From Pseudonocardia sulfidoxydans NBRC 16205 (lineage in GTDB: Bacteria > Actinomycetota > Actinomycetes > Mycobacteriales > Pseudonocardiaceae): DNA of 64,000 nucleotides. The translations under genes and the position numbers were made by a program. Positions 9,791-17,286 of the stretch are shown piece after piece; within the stretch, counting starts at the first letter, position 1; every line of letters begins with the position of its first letter. The stretch is from NCBI RefSeq assembly GCF_007989085.1, contig NZ_BJVJ01000002.1, positions 62,001 to 126,000 of the forward strand, given 5' to 3'. Under the pieces are notes generated by a model. It had not been told where the DNA came from, made no database searches, and saw only the letters and a list, made by a program, of their open reading frames with translations.

Positions 9791-11257
9791 ATGAGCAATC
9801 CCCCGCACAGCGGCGACGACGCGGAGCGGGGCGGGGCCGACGCGCCGGCCGAGCAGTCGTCCTCGCCGCAGTCCCCGCCGCCCGCCGACGCTCCCTCCGC
9901 CGACGCTCCTTCCGGTGCTCCGTCCGACGCGGCGGCGGGCGAGCAGGCCGCGGGCAGCGAGTCCGCGACCGAGTCCACGAACGTCCTGCACGCGCAGCCC
10001 CCGTCGCTGCAGAAGCAGGACGCGGCCCCCGCCGAGCCCGCCGCACAGCCCGAGCCGGCCGCGCAGCCACCCGCGGAGCAGCAGGCCGCCGCCGAGCAGC
10101 AGCCCACCGGGTGGGGCCAGCAGCCCGCGCAGCCACAGTGGGGGCAGCAGCCGAGCGGCCAGTGGGCCGGTCAGGCACCGCAGGCGCCCTACGCCCAGCA
10201 GTACCCGCCGCAGCCCCAGCCGGTGTGGGACGCGCAGCGCGGCCAGTGGGTACAGCCGGGCTGGCAGCAGCCCGGCCAGCCCCCGCCCGCCGCCGGCCAG
10301 TGGGGCCAGCAGCCGCCGCAGCAGCAGTGGGCGCAGCCGGGAGCGGCGGGTGCGTGGGCCCAGCCCGGCGCCCAGGGCCAGCCGCAGGGTCACGCGCAGG
10401 GTCACGCGCAGGGCGAGCCTCCGACCGCGCCGCAGAACCCGGCGCAGCAGGCACAGACACCCCAGTGGGGTGCCTCGGCCGACGCCGGGACGCAGTACGC
10501 CGGCGCCGGCTCCCCGTGGGCCGCACCCTCGACACCGGCCGACCCGGCCGCTTCCTCGGCCGCTTCCTCGGGCGGCGACGCTGCGGCCGGCTTCGACGCC
10601 GGCGCCACCCAGCACCTCGGCGGCGCCCCGAACCAGGGCGACGCCGCCGCGTCGGCGTGGGGGCAGCCCGGGCAGACCGGGCAGCAGGCCCAGCAGTCCA
10701 CTGCTCAGCTGCCCGGCGCGGAGCAACAGTGGGGCGGCCGGCAACAGCCCGCCTGGGGCGCCGGTGCGGCCGGTGCGTGGGGCCAGGGCGACCAGCAGGC
10801 CCAGCAACAACCGTGGACGCCGCAGCCCGAGGGCGGGCAGACGCCGTGGGGGTCACAGGCCGCCGGGTCCAGCGCCGGCTGGGCCGCGCAGCCGCAGCAG
10901 CAGCCGTGGCAGCCCGGCCCGTCGACCACCACACCCGCCCGCAAGCGCAGCGCCCTGCCGTGGATCATCGTCGCCTCGGTCGTCGTGCTGCTCGGTGTCG
11001 CGGCGGTGCTGCTGTTCTGGAAGCCCGGCTTCGTCGTCACCCGCGTGTTCGACCAGGCCGGCCTGCAGTCCGGCGTCGAACGGGTCCTGACCAGCGACTA
11101 CGGCCACCAGGTCTCGGCCGTGTCCTGCCCCGCCGACCGCGCGGTCAAGGAGGGTGACACCTTCACCTGCTCCGCGACCGTCGACGGCGAGCCGAACACC
11201 CAGATCCCGATCCGGGTGACCAGCAGCAGCGGCAACTTCGAGGTCGGCAGGGTCTGA
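9791..11257 (+). CDS. DUF4333 membrane protein with long Gln/Pro/Trp-rich cytoplasmic region
   Basis: A 488-aa protein in three parts. Residues 1 to about 390 are low complexity, rich in Gln, Pro, Ala and Gly with many WGQQP-like units. A single membrane helix (LPWIIVASVVVLLGVAAVLLFW) follows, and then an extracytoplasmic DUF4333 domain of about 75 residues with two cysteines in SCPADRAVKEGDTFTCSATVDG. DUF4333 proteins are secreted or anchored in Actinobacteria and have no settled function. The disordered region may act as a scaffold, but that is speculative. The ATG at 9791 has a plausible ribosome site (GAGGAAGG). In-frame micro-repeats such as GHAQGHAQG suggest replication slippage. Confidence 0.8.
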   Translation: MSNPPHSGDDAERGGADAPAEQSSSPQSPPPADAPSADAPSGAPSDAAAGEQAAGSESATESTNVLHAQPPSLQKQDAAPAEPAAQPEPAAQPPAEQQAAAEQQPTGWGQQPAQPQWGQQPSGQWAGQAPQAPYAQQYPPQPQPVWDAQRGQWVQPGWQQPGQPPPAAGQWGQQPPQQQWAQPGAAGAWAQPGAQGQPQGHAQGHAQGEPPTAPQNPAQQAQTPQWGASADAGTQYAGAGSPWAAPSTPADPAASSAASSGGDAAAGFDAGATQHLGGAPNQGDAAASAWGQPGQTGQQAQQSTAQLPGAEQQWGGRQQPAWGAGAAGAWGQGDQQAQQQPWTPQPEGGQTPWGSQAAGSSAGWAAQPQQQPWQPGPSTTTPARKRSALPWIIVASVVVLLGVAAVLLFWKPGFVVTRVFDQAGLQSGVERVLTSDYGHQVSAVSCPADRAVKEGDTFTCSATVDGEPNTQIPIRVTSSSGNFEVGRV

Positions 11258-11274
11258 CCCCGCAGCCCTCGTCC

Positions 11275-11337
11275 CGCCGAGTTCGACACCCGACTGGTTC
11301 GATCATGATCGGGAGCAGTCCGACGTCGAACTCGGCG
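11275..11337. terminator. Large inverted repeat between convergent genes, likely bidirectional terminator
   Basis: Perfect 13-bp arms cgccgagttcgac (11275-11287) and gtcgaactcggcg (11325-11337) enclose a 37-nt interval that holds a second 5-bp pair (gactg/cagtc) and a perfect 12-bp palindrome cgatcatgatcg at 11300-11311. It lies between the stop codons of the DUF4333 gene and the convergent exonuclease gene, so it could terminate both. There is no T-run on either side, which is usual for high-GC actinobacterial terminators. Confidence 0.6.
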
Positions 11338-11339
11338 CG

Positions 11340-12302
11340 TCAGCGGGCCAGGGCCGCGATCAGGCGGTCGACCGAGCCCGACAGGCCCCAAGTCTGCGCC
11401 AGCTCCGCCAGCCGCACAGGGTTCTCGGGTACGGCGGGCAGCACGTCACCGTCACCGGAGAACTCGACCGGCGCGTCCAACGCGACGCGCACGACGGGCT
11501 CCACCACCGCGAGGTAGGGAGCGGCCGCCGCCAGCTTGCCCCGCACGGGCGGGCTGAGCCGCTTGTCGTCGGTGTCGACGATCGCGTTCCGCAGCTCCTG
11601 CCACGACCCGAATCGGCTCACCAGCGCCGCCGCCGTCTTCGCGCCCACACCCGGAACGCCGGGCAGGCCGTCGGAGGGGTCGCCCCGCAGCATCGCCATC
11701 TCGGCGTAGGCCTCACCCGCGCGGTCGACGGGCACCCCGTACTTGTCCGCGACCTCCTTCGGGCCCATCGTCTCGGCCTTGGCCAGCCCGCGCCCGACGT
11801 AGATCAGCCGGACCGGGGTCGGGTCCTCGCGGACGCACTGCATGAGGTCGCGGTCGCCGCTGACGATGGACACGGCGTCGACCCTCTCGCGTGCGGCGAG
11901 GGTGCCGATGACGTCGTCGGCCTCGTAGCCCTTCGCCCCGGCCACGGCGATCCCCGCCGCCGCCAGCACCTCGAGCAGGACCGGGACCTGCGGTGCGAGG
12001 GTGTCGGGCACCTCCTCGGGGACACCGTAGGGCATGGTGTCGCGCTCGGGTCCCTCGACGCGGTGCGCCTTGTACGACGGCAGTGCCTCCACCCGGAACC
12101 GGGGCCGCCAGTCGAGGTCGAGGCAGGCAACGAGCCGGGTCGGCTTCCGCTCGGACACCAGCCGGGCGACCATGTCGGTGAACCCGCGGATCGCGTTGAC
12201 CGGGGTGCCGTCGGGGGCGGTGATCGACTCCGGCACGCCGTAGTAGGCGCGGAAGTACATGCTCGCGGCGTCGAGGAGCATCAGCGTCGGGGGCGGCGTC
12301 AC
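11340..12302 (-). CDS. 5'-3' exonuclease (PolA N-terminal-like FEN domain)
   Basis: A 320-aa stand-alone 5'-nuclease resembling the N-terminal domain of DNA polymerase I. The metal-binding acidic residues are visible in [39 protein letters not shown] and [10 protein letters not shown], and the helix-three-turn-helix DNA-binding motif is [23 protein letters not shown]. Such enzymes remove 5' flaps or RNA primers. The GTG start at 12302 leads straight into the conserved first strand. Upstream lies the 60-bp tandem repeat block, so any promoter must be within or beyond that repeat. Confidence 0.9.
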   Translation of the reverse strand: MTPPPTLMLLDAASMYFRAYYGVPESITAPDGTPVNAIRGFTDMVARLVSERKPTRLVACLDLDWRPRFRVEALPSYKAHRVEGPERDTMPYGVPEEVPDTLAPQVPVLLEVLAAAGIAVAGAKGYEADDVIGTLAARERVDAVSIVSGDRDLMQCVREDPTPVRLIYVGRGLAKAETMGPKEVADKYGVPVDRAGEAYAEMAMLRGDPSDGLPGVPGVGAKTAAALVSRFGSWQELRNAIVDTDDKRLSPPVRGKLAAAAPYLAVVEPVVRVALDAPVEFSGDGDVLPAVPENPVRLAELAQTWGLSGSVDRLIAALAR

Positions 12303-12353
12303 ACCGGGCAGCTTGCCAGGTCGGGTACGCCCGCGGCGCCGGACCCGACCCTG

Positions 12354-12642
12354 CCGAACGTGTCAGGAGCGCTCCCACCGCGCTCCCACGACACGCTCGC
12401 CGGGGGCCCGGCACCGAACGTGAGGTCAGCGTCCCCGACCCGCTCTCACGACACGCTCGCCCGCGGCTCTGCACCGGGCGTGACGTGAGCGTCCCCAGCC
12501 CGCTCCCAGGACACGCTCGCCGGGGGCCCGGCACCGGGCGTGATGTGAGCGTCCCCGACCCGCTCTCATGACACGCTCGCCGGGGGCCCCGGCACCGAAC
12601 GTGACGTGAGCGTCCCCAGCCCGCTCCCAGGACACGCTCGAC
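12354..12642. repeat. 60-bp tandem repeat, about 4.5 copies
   Basis: Units begin at about 12381, 12441, 12501, 12561 and 12622, the last one partial; a degenerate partial copy precedes the first from 12354. Each unit opens cgctcccacgacacgctcg or a one- to three-base variant and ends near gacgtgagcgtccccagcc. Units alternate in a few positions, so copies 1/3 and 2/4 differ at matching sites. On the reverse strand each unit can form a short hairpin with gagcgt and acgctc arms. The repeat lies directly upstream of the exonuclease gene. Confidence 0.85.
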
Positions 12643-12751
12643 GACCGGACACCCGACCCGGCCGTTGGCCCGGGCGCCCGACCGGGCGTCGGCCCGGACA
12701 CCCGACCCGGGCCGCGTCCGGGGCCCGGCCTCACGGGACGACCACCCGGCG

Positions 12752-12799
12752 CGCAACCTGACGGTCGCGAAACCGCCGCTGGACGACCGGGAGGTTGCG
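12752..12799. repeat. Imperfect 16-bp inverted repeat upstream of the M24 peptidase
   Basis: Arms cgcaacctgacggtcg (12752-12767) and cgaccgggaggttgcg (12784-12799) match at 14 of 16 positions with a 16-nt loop. It lies about 70 bp upstream of the M24 gene's -10 box. It may be an operator or a transcript end; nothing distinguishes these. Confidence 0.4.
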
Positions 12800-12869
12800 G
12801 GCCGGGGTGCGGGTGGGGAACGGCGCGCCGACCCGACCGCACCCGCTCCGGTGACGACGCGTGTCGGCA

Positions 12870-12875
12870 TAGGCT
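12870..12875 (+). promoter_or_regulatory. -10 hexamer of a leaderless promoter for the M24 peptidase
   Basis: TAGGCT is followed by six bases and then the ATG at 12882. This geometry (TANNNT, 6-7 nt, start codon) is that of leaderless actinobacterial transcripts, and it supports the chosen start. Confidence 0.55.
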
Positions 12876-12881
12876 GCGCCC

Positions 12882-14012
12882 ATGACTCCGGCCGTCCCCA
12901 CCGAGCTGCTCGCCGCCCGGCTCCGCCGCGCCGGCGAGGTCGCCGCCCGACAGGGCATCGACCTGCTGCTGATCACCCCCGGCACCGATCTGCGCTACCT
13001 GCTCGGCGCGGGTGGCGAGTCCCACGAACGTCTGACGTGTCTGGTGGTGCCCGCGGCCGGGCACCGGGCGCCGCCCGCGATCGTCGTCCCGCGGCTGGAG
13101 GCGCCCGGCTACGCGGGTGTGCCGCTGGCGGAGCTGGGTGTCGACGTCGTCACCTGGACCGACGGTGAGGACCCGTATCGACTGGTCAGCGATCTGGCGG
13201 GCGGCCCGACGCGGGTGGCGGTGGCCGACACGATGCCGGCGGTGCACGTGTTCGGGGTGCGCGACGCGCTGCCCGACGTCACCCAGAAGCTGGCAGGCCC
13301 GGTGATCCGGGAGCTGCGGATGCGCAAGGACGCCGCCGAGGTCGCACAGCTGCGCGAGGCCGGCGCGGCGATCGACCGGGTCCACGCCCGCATGGGCGAG
13401 TTCCTCGCGGCAGGGCGGACCGAGGCCGCGATCGGCGCCGACATCGCCGCCGCGATCGTCGAGGAGGGCCACACCAGCGCGGCGTTCGTGATCGTGGGGT
13501 CCGGCCCCAACGGCGCGAGCCCGCACCACGACGTGTCGGACCGGGTCGTCGAGCGCGGCGACGTCGTCGTCATCGACATCGGTGGCCCGCTGCCGGGCGG
13601 CTACTACTCGGACTCGACGCGCACCTACGCGGTGGGCGCGGCGCCGTCGGCGGAGGTCGCCGAGACCTACGCGGTGCTGCAGGACGCCCAGGAGCGCTCG
13701 GTGGCGTCGGTGAAGCCGGGGGTGACGGCCGAGCAGGTCGACGCCGCGGCCCGTGAGCCCATCGCGGCGGCCGGTTTCGGGGAGAAGTTCGTGCACCGCA
13801 CCGGCCACGGCATCGGCCTGGACGTGCACGAGGACCCCTACATCGTCGGCGGCAACGCGTTGCCGCTGGAACCGGGCATGGCGTTCAGTGTGGAGCCGGG
13901 CATCTACCTCGACGGGGCGTGGGGCGCCCGGATCGAGGACATCGTCGTCGTCACCGAGACGGGCTGTGAGCGGCTCAACTCGCGGCCGCGGGACCTGGTC
14001 GTCCTGGACTGA
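12882..14012 (+). CDS. M24 family metallopeptidase (Xaa-Pro peptidase-like)
   Basis: A 376-aa pita-bread peptidase. The N-terminal creatinase-like domain (1-145) starts with LLAARLRRAGEVAARQGIDLLLITPG. The catalytic domain has the five metal ligands: two Asp in VIDIGG and YYSDSTRTY, His in TGHGIGLDVHEDP, and Glu in SVEPGIY and ARIEDIVVVTETG. Members hydrolyse peptides with proline at the second position. The substrate is presumably dipeptides or short peptides from protein turnover; PepQ-like versus PepP-like activity cannot be decided here. The leaderless promoter supports ATG 12882. Its last 38 bp overlap the convergent SGNH hydrolase gene. Confidence 0.92.
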   Translation: MTPAVPTELLAARLRRAGEVAARQGIDLLLITPGTDLRYLLGAGGESHERLTCLVVPAAGHRAPPAIVVPRLEAPGYAGVPLAELGVDVVTWTDGEDPYRLVSDLAGGPTRVAVADTMPAVHVFGVRDALPDVTQKLAGPVIRELRMRKDAAEVAQLREAGAAIDRVHARMGEFLAAGRTEAAIGADIAAAIVEEGHTSAAFVIVGSGPNGASPHHDVSDRVVERGDVVVIDIGGPLPGGYYSDSTRTYAVGAAPSAEVAETYAVLQDAQERSVASVKPGVTAEQVDAAAREPIAAAGFGEKFVHRTGHGIGLDVHEDPYIVGGNALPLEPGMAFSVEPGIYLDGAWGARIEDIVVVTETGCERLNSRPRDLVVLD

Positions 14013-15018
14013 GACCGGCGACGGGCTGCAGGGGCCCGTCGGCCGTCGGCAGGCAGGCCGCCGAGGGCGCACCGCTGCGGACGAACTGTCGCAGGCAGCC
14101 ACCGATGGCGGCGTGCCCGGCGGCGTTGGGGTGGAACGACTCCTGCACCATCGCCATCCCCGGACCGCCGTGGCGCAGCGCCTCGGGGGCGACGGTGAGC
14201 CGGCGCTGCCATTCCGCCGACGGGTCGTCACGGCTGCAGGCCTCCCGGCCCTCGGTGGCGCGCGACAGGTCGAGGAACCGCGCCCCGGCCCGGGCCGCGA
14301 CGCCGGCGAGCGCGGCGGAGAGCTCGGGGAGGGCGACGGTGCGGGCCCAGCCGGCGTCGGCGCGGTGGTACGGGCAGCCGCGGGTGCTGTGGAAGCGGCC
14401 CATCCGCTCGGTCACGGGTGAGGCGTAGGACAGCAGGACCAGGACGTAGCCGTCGTCGGCGTAGCCGGCGTCGCGCATCGCCGAGCGGATGTCGGCGACG
14501 GTCGCCTCGACCTTGGGGACGGTTGCGGCCAGCCGCGCGGGCCAGGTGGCCGCGGCCGCCTCACCGCAGGGGCCCTGCCGCGGGTCGAGGAACGCCCGGA
14601 TGCAGCCGGTCAGGACGGTGGTGAGGGCGACGTCGTCGTTGGAGCCGACCTGCAGCGTCACCGTCGTGACCCGGTGCGCGCGGGCGGCCGCCGCGAGCCG
14701 CGCCGCCTGCGAGCCGCGGCCGGCGTCGAGGCGCACGGCGGCGGTGTCGGCGCCGGAGCAGGCCAGGTTCACGGTGACCGGCGCGAGCCCACTGCGGTGG
14801 ACGTAGGCGGCGGGGGAGCGGTGGCACCAGTTGCCGGCCTCGCCGCGGGTGCCGGCCTCGTAGTCGCCCGCCCCCTCGCCGGAGGCCGTGCTGTCCCCGA
14901 GCGCGACGACGGCCTCGGCGGGAGAGGCCGCGGCAGGTACCGCGCCGAGGGTCACGGCGACGCCGACGGTGAGCAGCAGCACGGCCCAGAGCCGCAGGCC
15001 GGAACGGAAGTCGATCAC
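13975..15018 (-). CDS. Secreted SGNH/GDSL-type hydrolase
   Basis: A 347-aa protein with an N-terminal signal peptide (VIDFRSGLRLW, then a hydrophobic stretch, then AAASPAEA) and a mature SGNH hydrolase domain. Block I is VALGDSTASGEGAGDY (nucleophilic Ser, GDST in place of GDSL), the Gly is in NLACSGADT, the Asn in LQVGSNDDVALT and the catalytic His in ESFHPNAAGHAAIG. Several cysteine pairs are consistent with export. The family includes lipases and esterases such as the Streptomyces SGNH lipase; the substrate is unknown. The GTG at 15018 gives the full signal peptide. The 3' end overlaps the convergent M24 gene by 38 bp. Confidence 0.87.
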   Translation of the reverse strand: MIDFRSGLRLWAVLLLTVGVAVTLGAVPAAASPAEAVVALGDSTASGEGAGDYEAGTRGEAGNWCHRSPAAYVHRSGLAPVTVNLACSGADTAAVRLDAGRGSQAARLAAAARAHRVTTVTLQVGSNDDVALTTVLTGCIRAFLDPRQGPCGEAAAATWPARLAATVPKVEATVADIRSAMRDAGYADDGYVLVLLSYASPVTERMGRFHSTRGCPYHRADAGWARTVALPELSAALAGVAARAGARFLDLSRATEGREACSRDDPSAEWQRRLTVAPEALRHGGPGMAMVQESFHPNAAGHAAIGGCLRQFVRSGAPSAACLPTADGPLQPVAGLSPGRPGPAAAS

Positions 15019-15208
15019 CCGGCGGACGTTACGGCCGCGGACCGCCCCCGCAGGCCGGATCGGGCCGACCTGTGGATCGCCGGCGCACATGTGGACAACC
15101 AGGGGCGGACTCCGGGACGCTCTCCGGGCCTTCCCCGAGGGAACCGGGCCGTCGTGGCAGGAAAGTAGAGGTCGGACGGCGAGACACGCCGCACCGGAAG
15201 GAGCACCA

Positions 15209-15403
15209 GTGACCACCACCGCCACCCTGACCCGCCCCGAGAACGGCCGGATGATCGCGGGAGTGTGCGCCGGGCTCGCCGACCGCTTCGGCTGGAACGT
15301 GGGCACGGTCCGCCTGCTGTTCCTGCTGTCCTGTCTGCTGCCCGGCCCGCAGTTCGTCGTCTACCTCGTGCTGTGGGTGCTCATCCCTCGTCGCGGCTGG
15401 TGA
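15209..15403 (+). CDS. PspC-domain small membrane protein
   Basis: A 64-aa protein made of a single PspC domain: LTRPENGRMIAGVCAGLADRFGWNVGTVRLLFLLSCLLPGPQFVVYLVLWVLIPRRGW. The signature is the GVCAGLADRFG turn followed by two membrane helices and a basic end. PspC proteins act at the membrane in stress sensing, but this minimal version has no partner domain. A strong ribosome site GGAAGGAG precedes the GTG at 15209. The stop codon lies inside a 15-bp tandem repeat, and each repeat copy supplies a TGA in the same frame. Confidence 0.87.
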   Translation: MTTTATLTRPENGRMIAGVCAGLADRFGWNVGTVRLLFLLSCLLPGPQFVVYLVLWVLIPRRGW

Positions 15404-15468
15404 CCGAGCGGTTGGTGACCGAGCGGTTGGTGACCGAGCGGTTGGTGACCGAGCGGCTGGTGACGACC
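15394..15468 (+). repeat. 15-bp tandem repeat over the pspC-like stop codon
   Basis: Five consecutive copies of cggttggtgaccgag (first and last carry cggct) at 15-bp period. The first copy contains the end of the PspC gene, CGC GGC TGG TGA. Because the unit is a multiple of three, every copy carries an in-frame TGA after the first. The array ends 65 bp before the amidohydrolase start. Confidence 0.85.
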
Positions 15469-15532
15469 CGGCGCCGCCGGCCGCGGGGGGCGGTCGGCGG
15501 CGCCGGGCGACCCGTCGGGTAGACCTGGGTCC

Positions 15533-17086
15533 GTGCGCAGCCTGCTCGTCGGCGTCCGGGTCCTCGATCCCGCCGGCCCGTCCGTCGACGGACCGGCCGC
15601 CGTCGAAACCGACGGCGACACCGTCACGTGGGTCGGCCCCGCCGCCGAGGCGGCCGCCCGGGCGGTCGGCGCGCACGTCCTCGAGGTCCCCGGCACGACG
15701 CTGACGCCGACGTTCGTCGACGCCCATGTCCACGCCACCTCGTCGGGCCTGTTGCTCACCGGTCTCGATCTCGGCACCTGTCGCAGCGCCACCCAGCTGC
15801 TCGACGCGCTCGCCGCGCACGCCGCCGGCCACGACGGTGACGTCGTGTGGGGGCACGGCTGGGCCGAGGACGACTGGGCCGACCCCACGCCGCCGTCGCG
15901 CGCCGCGATCGACCGCGCCACCGGCGGCCGCCCCACCTATCTGACCAGGGTCGACGTGCACTCCGCGCTGGTGTCGTCGGCGCTGGTCGACCGGGCGCGC
16001 GACGCCGTCGACGCGGAGGGCTGGTCGTCGTCGGGGCCGTTGTCGGCCGACGCGCACCATCACGTCCGCCGCGCCGCGCTCGCGGCGGTGGGCCGCGACC
16101 AGCGTGACCGCGCGCAGCGCTCGTTCCTCGCCGCGGCGGCCCGTGCCGGGATCGGCACCGTCCACGAGTGCGCGGGCCCGGTGGTGTCCGGCCGGGAGGA
16201 CCTCGCCGCGTTGCTGACCGTCGACGCGGGGGTCGACGTCGTCGGCTACTGGGGTGAGGCCGTCGAGACCGCCCGCGACGCCCGTGCGCTGCTGGCCGCG
16301 ACCGGTGCGCAGGGGCTGGCGGGGGACCTGTTCGTCGACGGCTCGCTCGGCTCGCGCACCGCCGCCCTGCGCGACCCGTACCGCGACGCCGACCATCGCG
16401 GGCGCACCTTCGTCTCCGCCGACGCGGTGGTCGCGCACCTGGTCGCGTGCTCGACGGCCGGGGTGCAGGCCGGGTTCCACGCGATCGGCGACGCCGCGAT
16501 CGACCGGGTCCTCGACGGGCTGGCCGCCGCGGCCGAGGCCGTCCCGGCGCAGATGGTGCGCGACGCCCGGCACCGCATCGAGCACCTGGAGATGCCCGAC
16601 CCCGCGCGGCTGGCGCTGCTGGCCGACCTGGGCGTCGTCGCCAGCGTCCAGCCGGCGTTCGACGCGGCCTGGGGCGGCCCGGGCGGGCTGTACGCGGGAC
16701 GGCTGGGCGTCGACCGGGCGGCGGGGATGAACCCGTTCGCCGCGCTGCGGGCCGCCGGGGTGGCGCTGGCGTTCGGTTCGGACTCACCGGTCACCGCGCT
16801 CGACCCGTGGGGCGCCGTGCGGGCCGCCGCGGCGCACCGCACACCCGGCAGCGGCGTCGGTGCCGACGTCGCGTTCGCCGCGCACGTCACCGGCGGGCAC
16901 CACGCCGCGCGCAGCACGGACCCCCTCGCGGGGCGGATCGTCGCGGGCGCGCGGGCCGGCTGGGCGCTGTGGGACGGCGACCCGAGCGACGGCGCCGCCG
17001 GTCGCTGCCTGCGGACCGTTCACCGGGGCAGGGTGCTGTTCGACGCGCTCGGCGGCGACGACCGGTTGCCGCTCGCCGGGGGATGA
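15533..17086 (+). CDS. Amidohydrolase family protein (YtcJ/amidohydrolase 3 type)
   Basis: A 517-aa metal-dependent hydrolase of the amidohydrolase-3 group. Visible features are the N-terminal beta sandwich (MRSLLVGVRVLDPAGPSVDG), the first metal site FVDAHVHATSSG, WGHGWAEDDWADPTPPSR, the helical HEC at the second region, HAIGDAAIDRVLDGL, RIEHLEMPDPARLALLADLGVVASVQPAF, and the late aspartate in ALAFGSDSPVTALDPWGAVRAA. Such enzymes hydrolyse amide or related bonds; the substrate is not predictable. The GTG start at 15533 follows a possible -10 TAGACC. Its stop codon overlaps an ATG that opens a cysteine-rich ORF. Confidence 0.9.
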   Translation: MRSLLVGVRVLDPAGPSVDGPAAVETDGDTVTWVGPAAEAAARAVGAHVLEVPGTTLTPTFVDAHVHATSSGLLLTGLDLGTCRSATQLLDALAAHAAGHDGDVVWGHGWAEDDWADPTPPSRAAIDRATGGRPTYLTRVDVHSALVSSALVDRARDAVDAEGWSSSGPLSADAHHHVRRAALAAVGRDQRDRAQRSFLAAAARAGIGTVHECAGPVVSGREDLAALLTVDAGVDVVGYWGEAVETARDARALLAATGAQGLAGDLFVDGSLGSRTAALRDPYRDADHRGRTFVSADAVVAHLVACSTAGVQAGFHAIGDAAIDRVLDGLAAAAEAVPAQMVRDARHRIEHLEMPDPARLALLADLGVVASVQPAFDAAWGGPGGLYAGRLGVDRAAGMNPFAALRAAGVALAFGSDSPVTALDPWGAVRAAAAHRTPGSGVGADVAFAAHVTGGHHAARSTDPLAGRIVAGARAGWALWDGDPSDGAAGRCLRTVHRGRVLFDALGGDDRLPLAGG

Positions 17087-17229
17087 CCCCACCTGCGGTT
17101 TCGTGGGGTGAACCCCACTCCGGAGCCGCCTGCTGCTGTGCCATCATCTTCCTCGTGAACACGTGGACGAGCGCTCGCCCCCAGGGCGCCTGCTGTCCGG
17201 GCTGTTGTCGCTGTCTCTGTAGCAGCTGA
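17083..17229 (+). CDS. Cysteine-rich leader ORF upstream of the LmbE deacetylase
   Basis: A reading frame of up to 49 codons opens at ATG 17083, overlapping the amidohydrolase TGA, and ends at 17229, 57 bp before the deacetylase. A shorter version from GTG 17155 encodes 24 residues with six cysteines crowded in the second half (GACCPGCCRCLCSS). Four of those six use the TGT codon, which is rare in this GC-rich genome. In the longer frame three more cysteines occur (AACCCAII). Cysteine-rich leaderless short ORFs act as cysteine-responsive attenuators in mycobacteria. The GTG is preceded by CATCAT and seven bases, a weak leaderless -10. A regulatory leader is inferred; expression is not shown by the sequence. 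Confidence 0.55.
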   Translation: MTPPAVSWGEPHSGAACCCAIIFLVNTWTSARPQGACCPGCCRCLCSS

Positions 17230-17249
17230 CCCCCCGGACCCGTTCACCC

Positions 17250-17265
17250 TGCCGCGAGCGCGGCA
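17250..17265 (+). promoter_or_regulatory. Small hairpin between the cysteine-rich ORF and the deacetylase
   Basis: tgccgc-gagc-gcggca forms a perfect 6-bp GC-rich stem with a 4-nt loop, 20 nt downstream of the leader stop codon and 21 nt before the deacetylase ATG. It could be part of an attenuator or could occlude ribosome binding. No U-run follows, so it is not a classical terminator. Confidence 0.35.
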
Positions 17266-17286
17266 CTCACACCCTGCGAGCTTCCG

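Larger units (their letters stand above)
12303..12881. other. 579-bp gene-free interval: tandem repeats, an inverted repeat and a short promoter
   Basis: No ORF here looks coding. The left part is the 60-bp tandem repeat (12354-12642). The right part is extremely GC-rich, with an imperfect inverted repeat at 12752-12799, and ends in the -10 box of the M24 peptidase gene. It separates two divergently transcribed genes. Confidence 0.6.
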
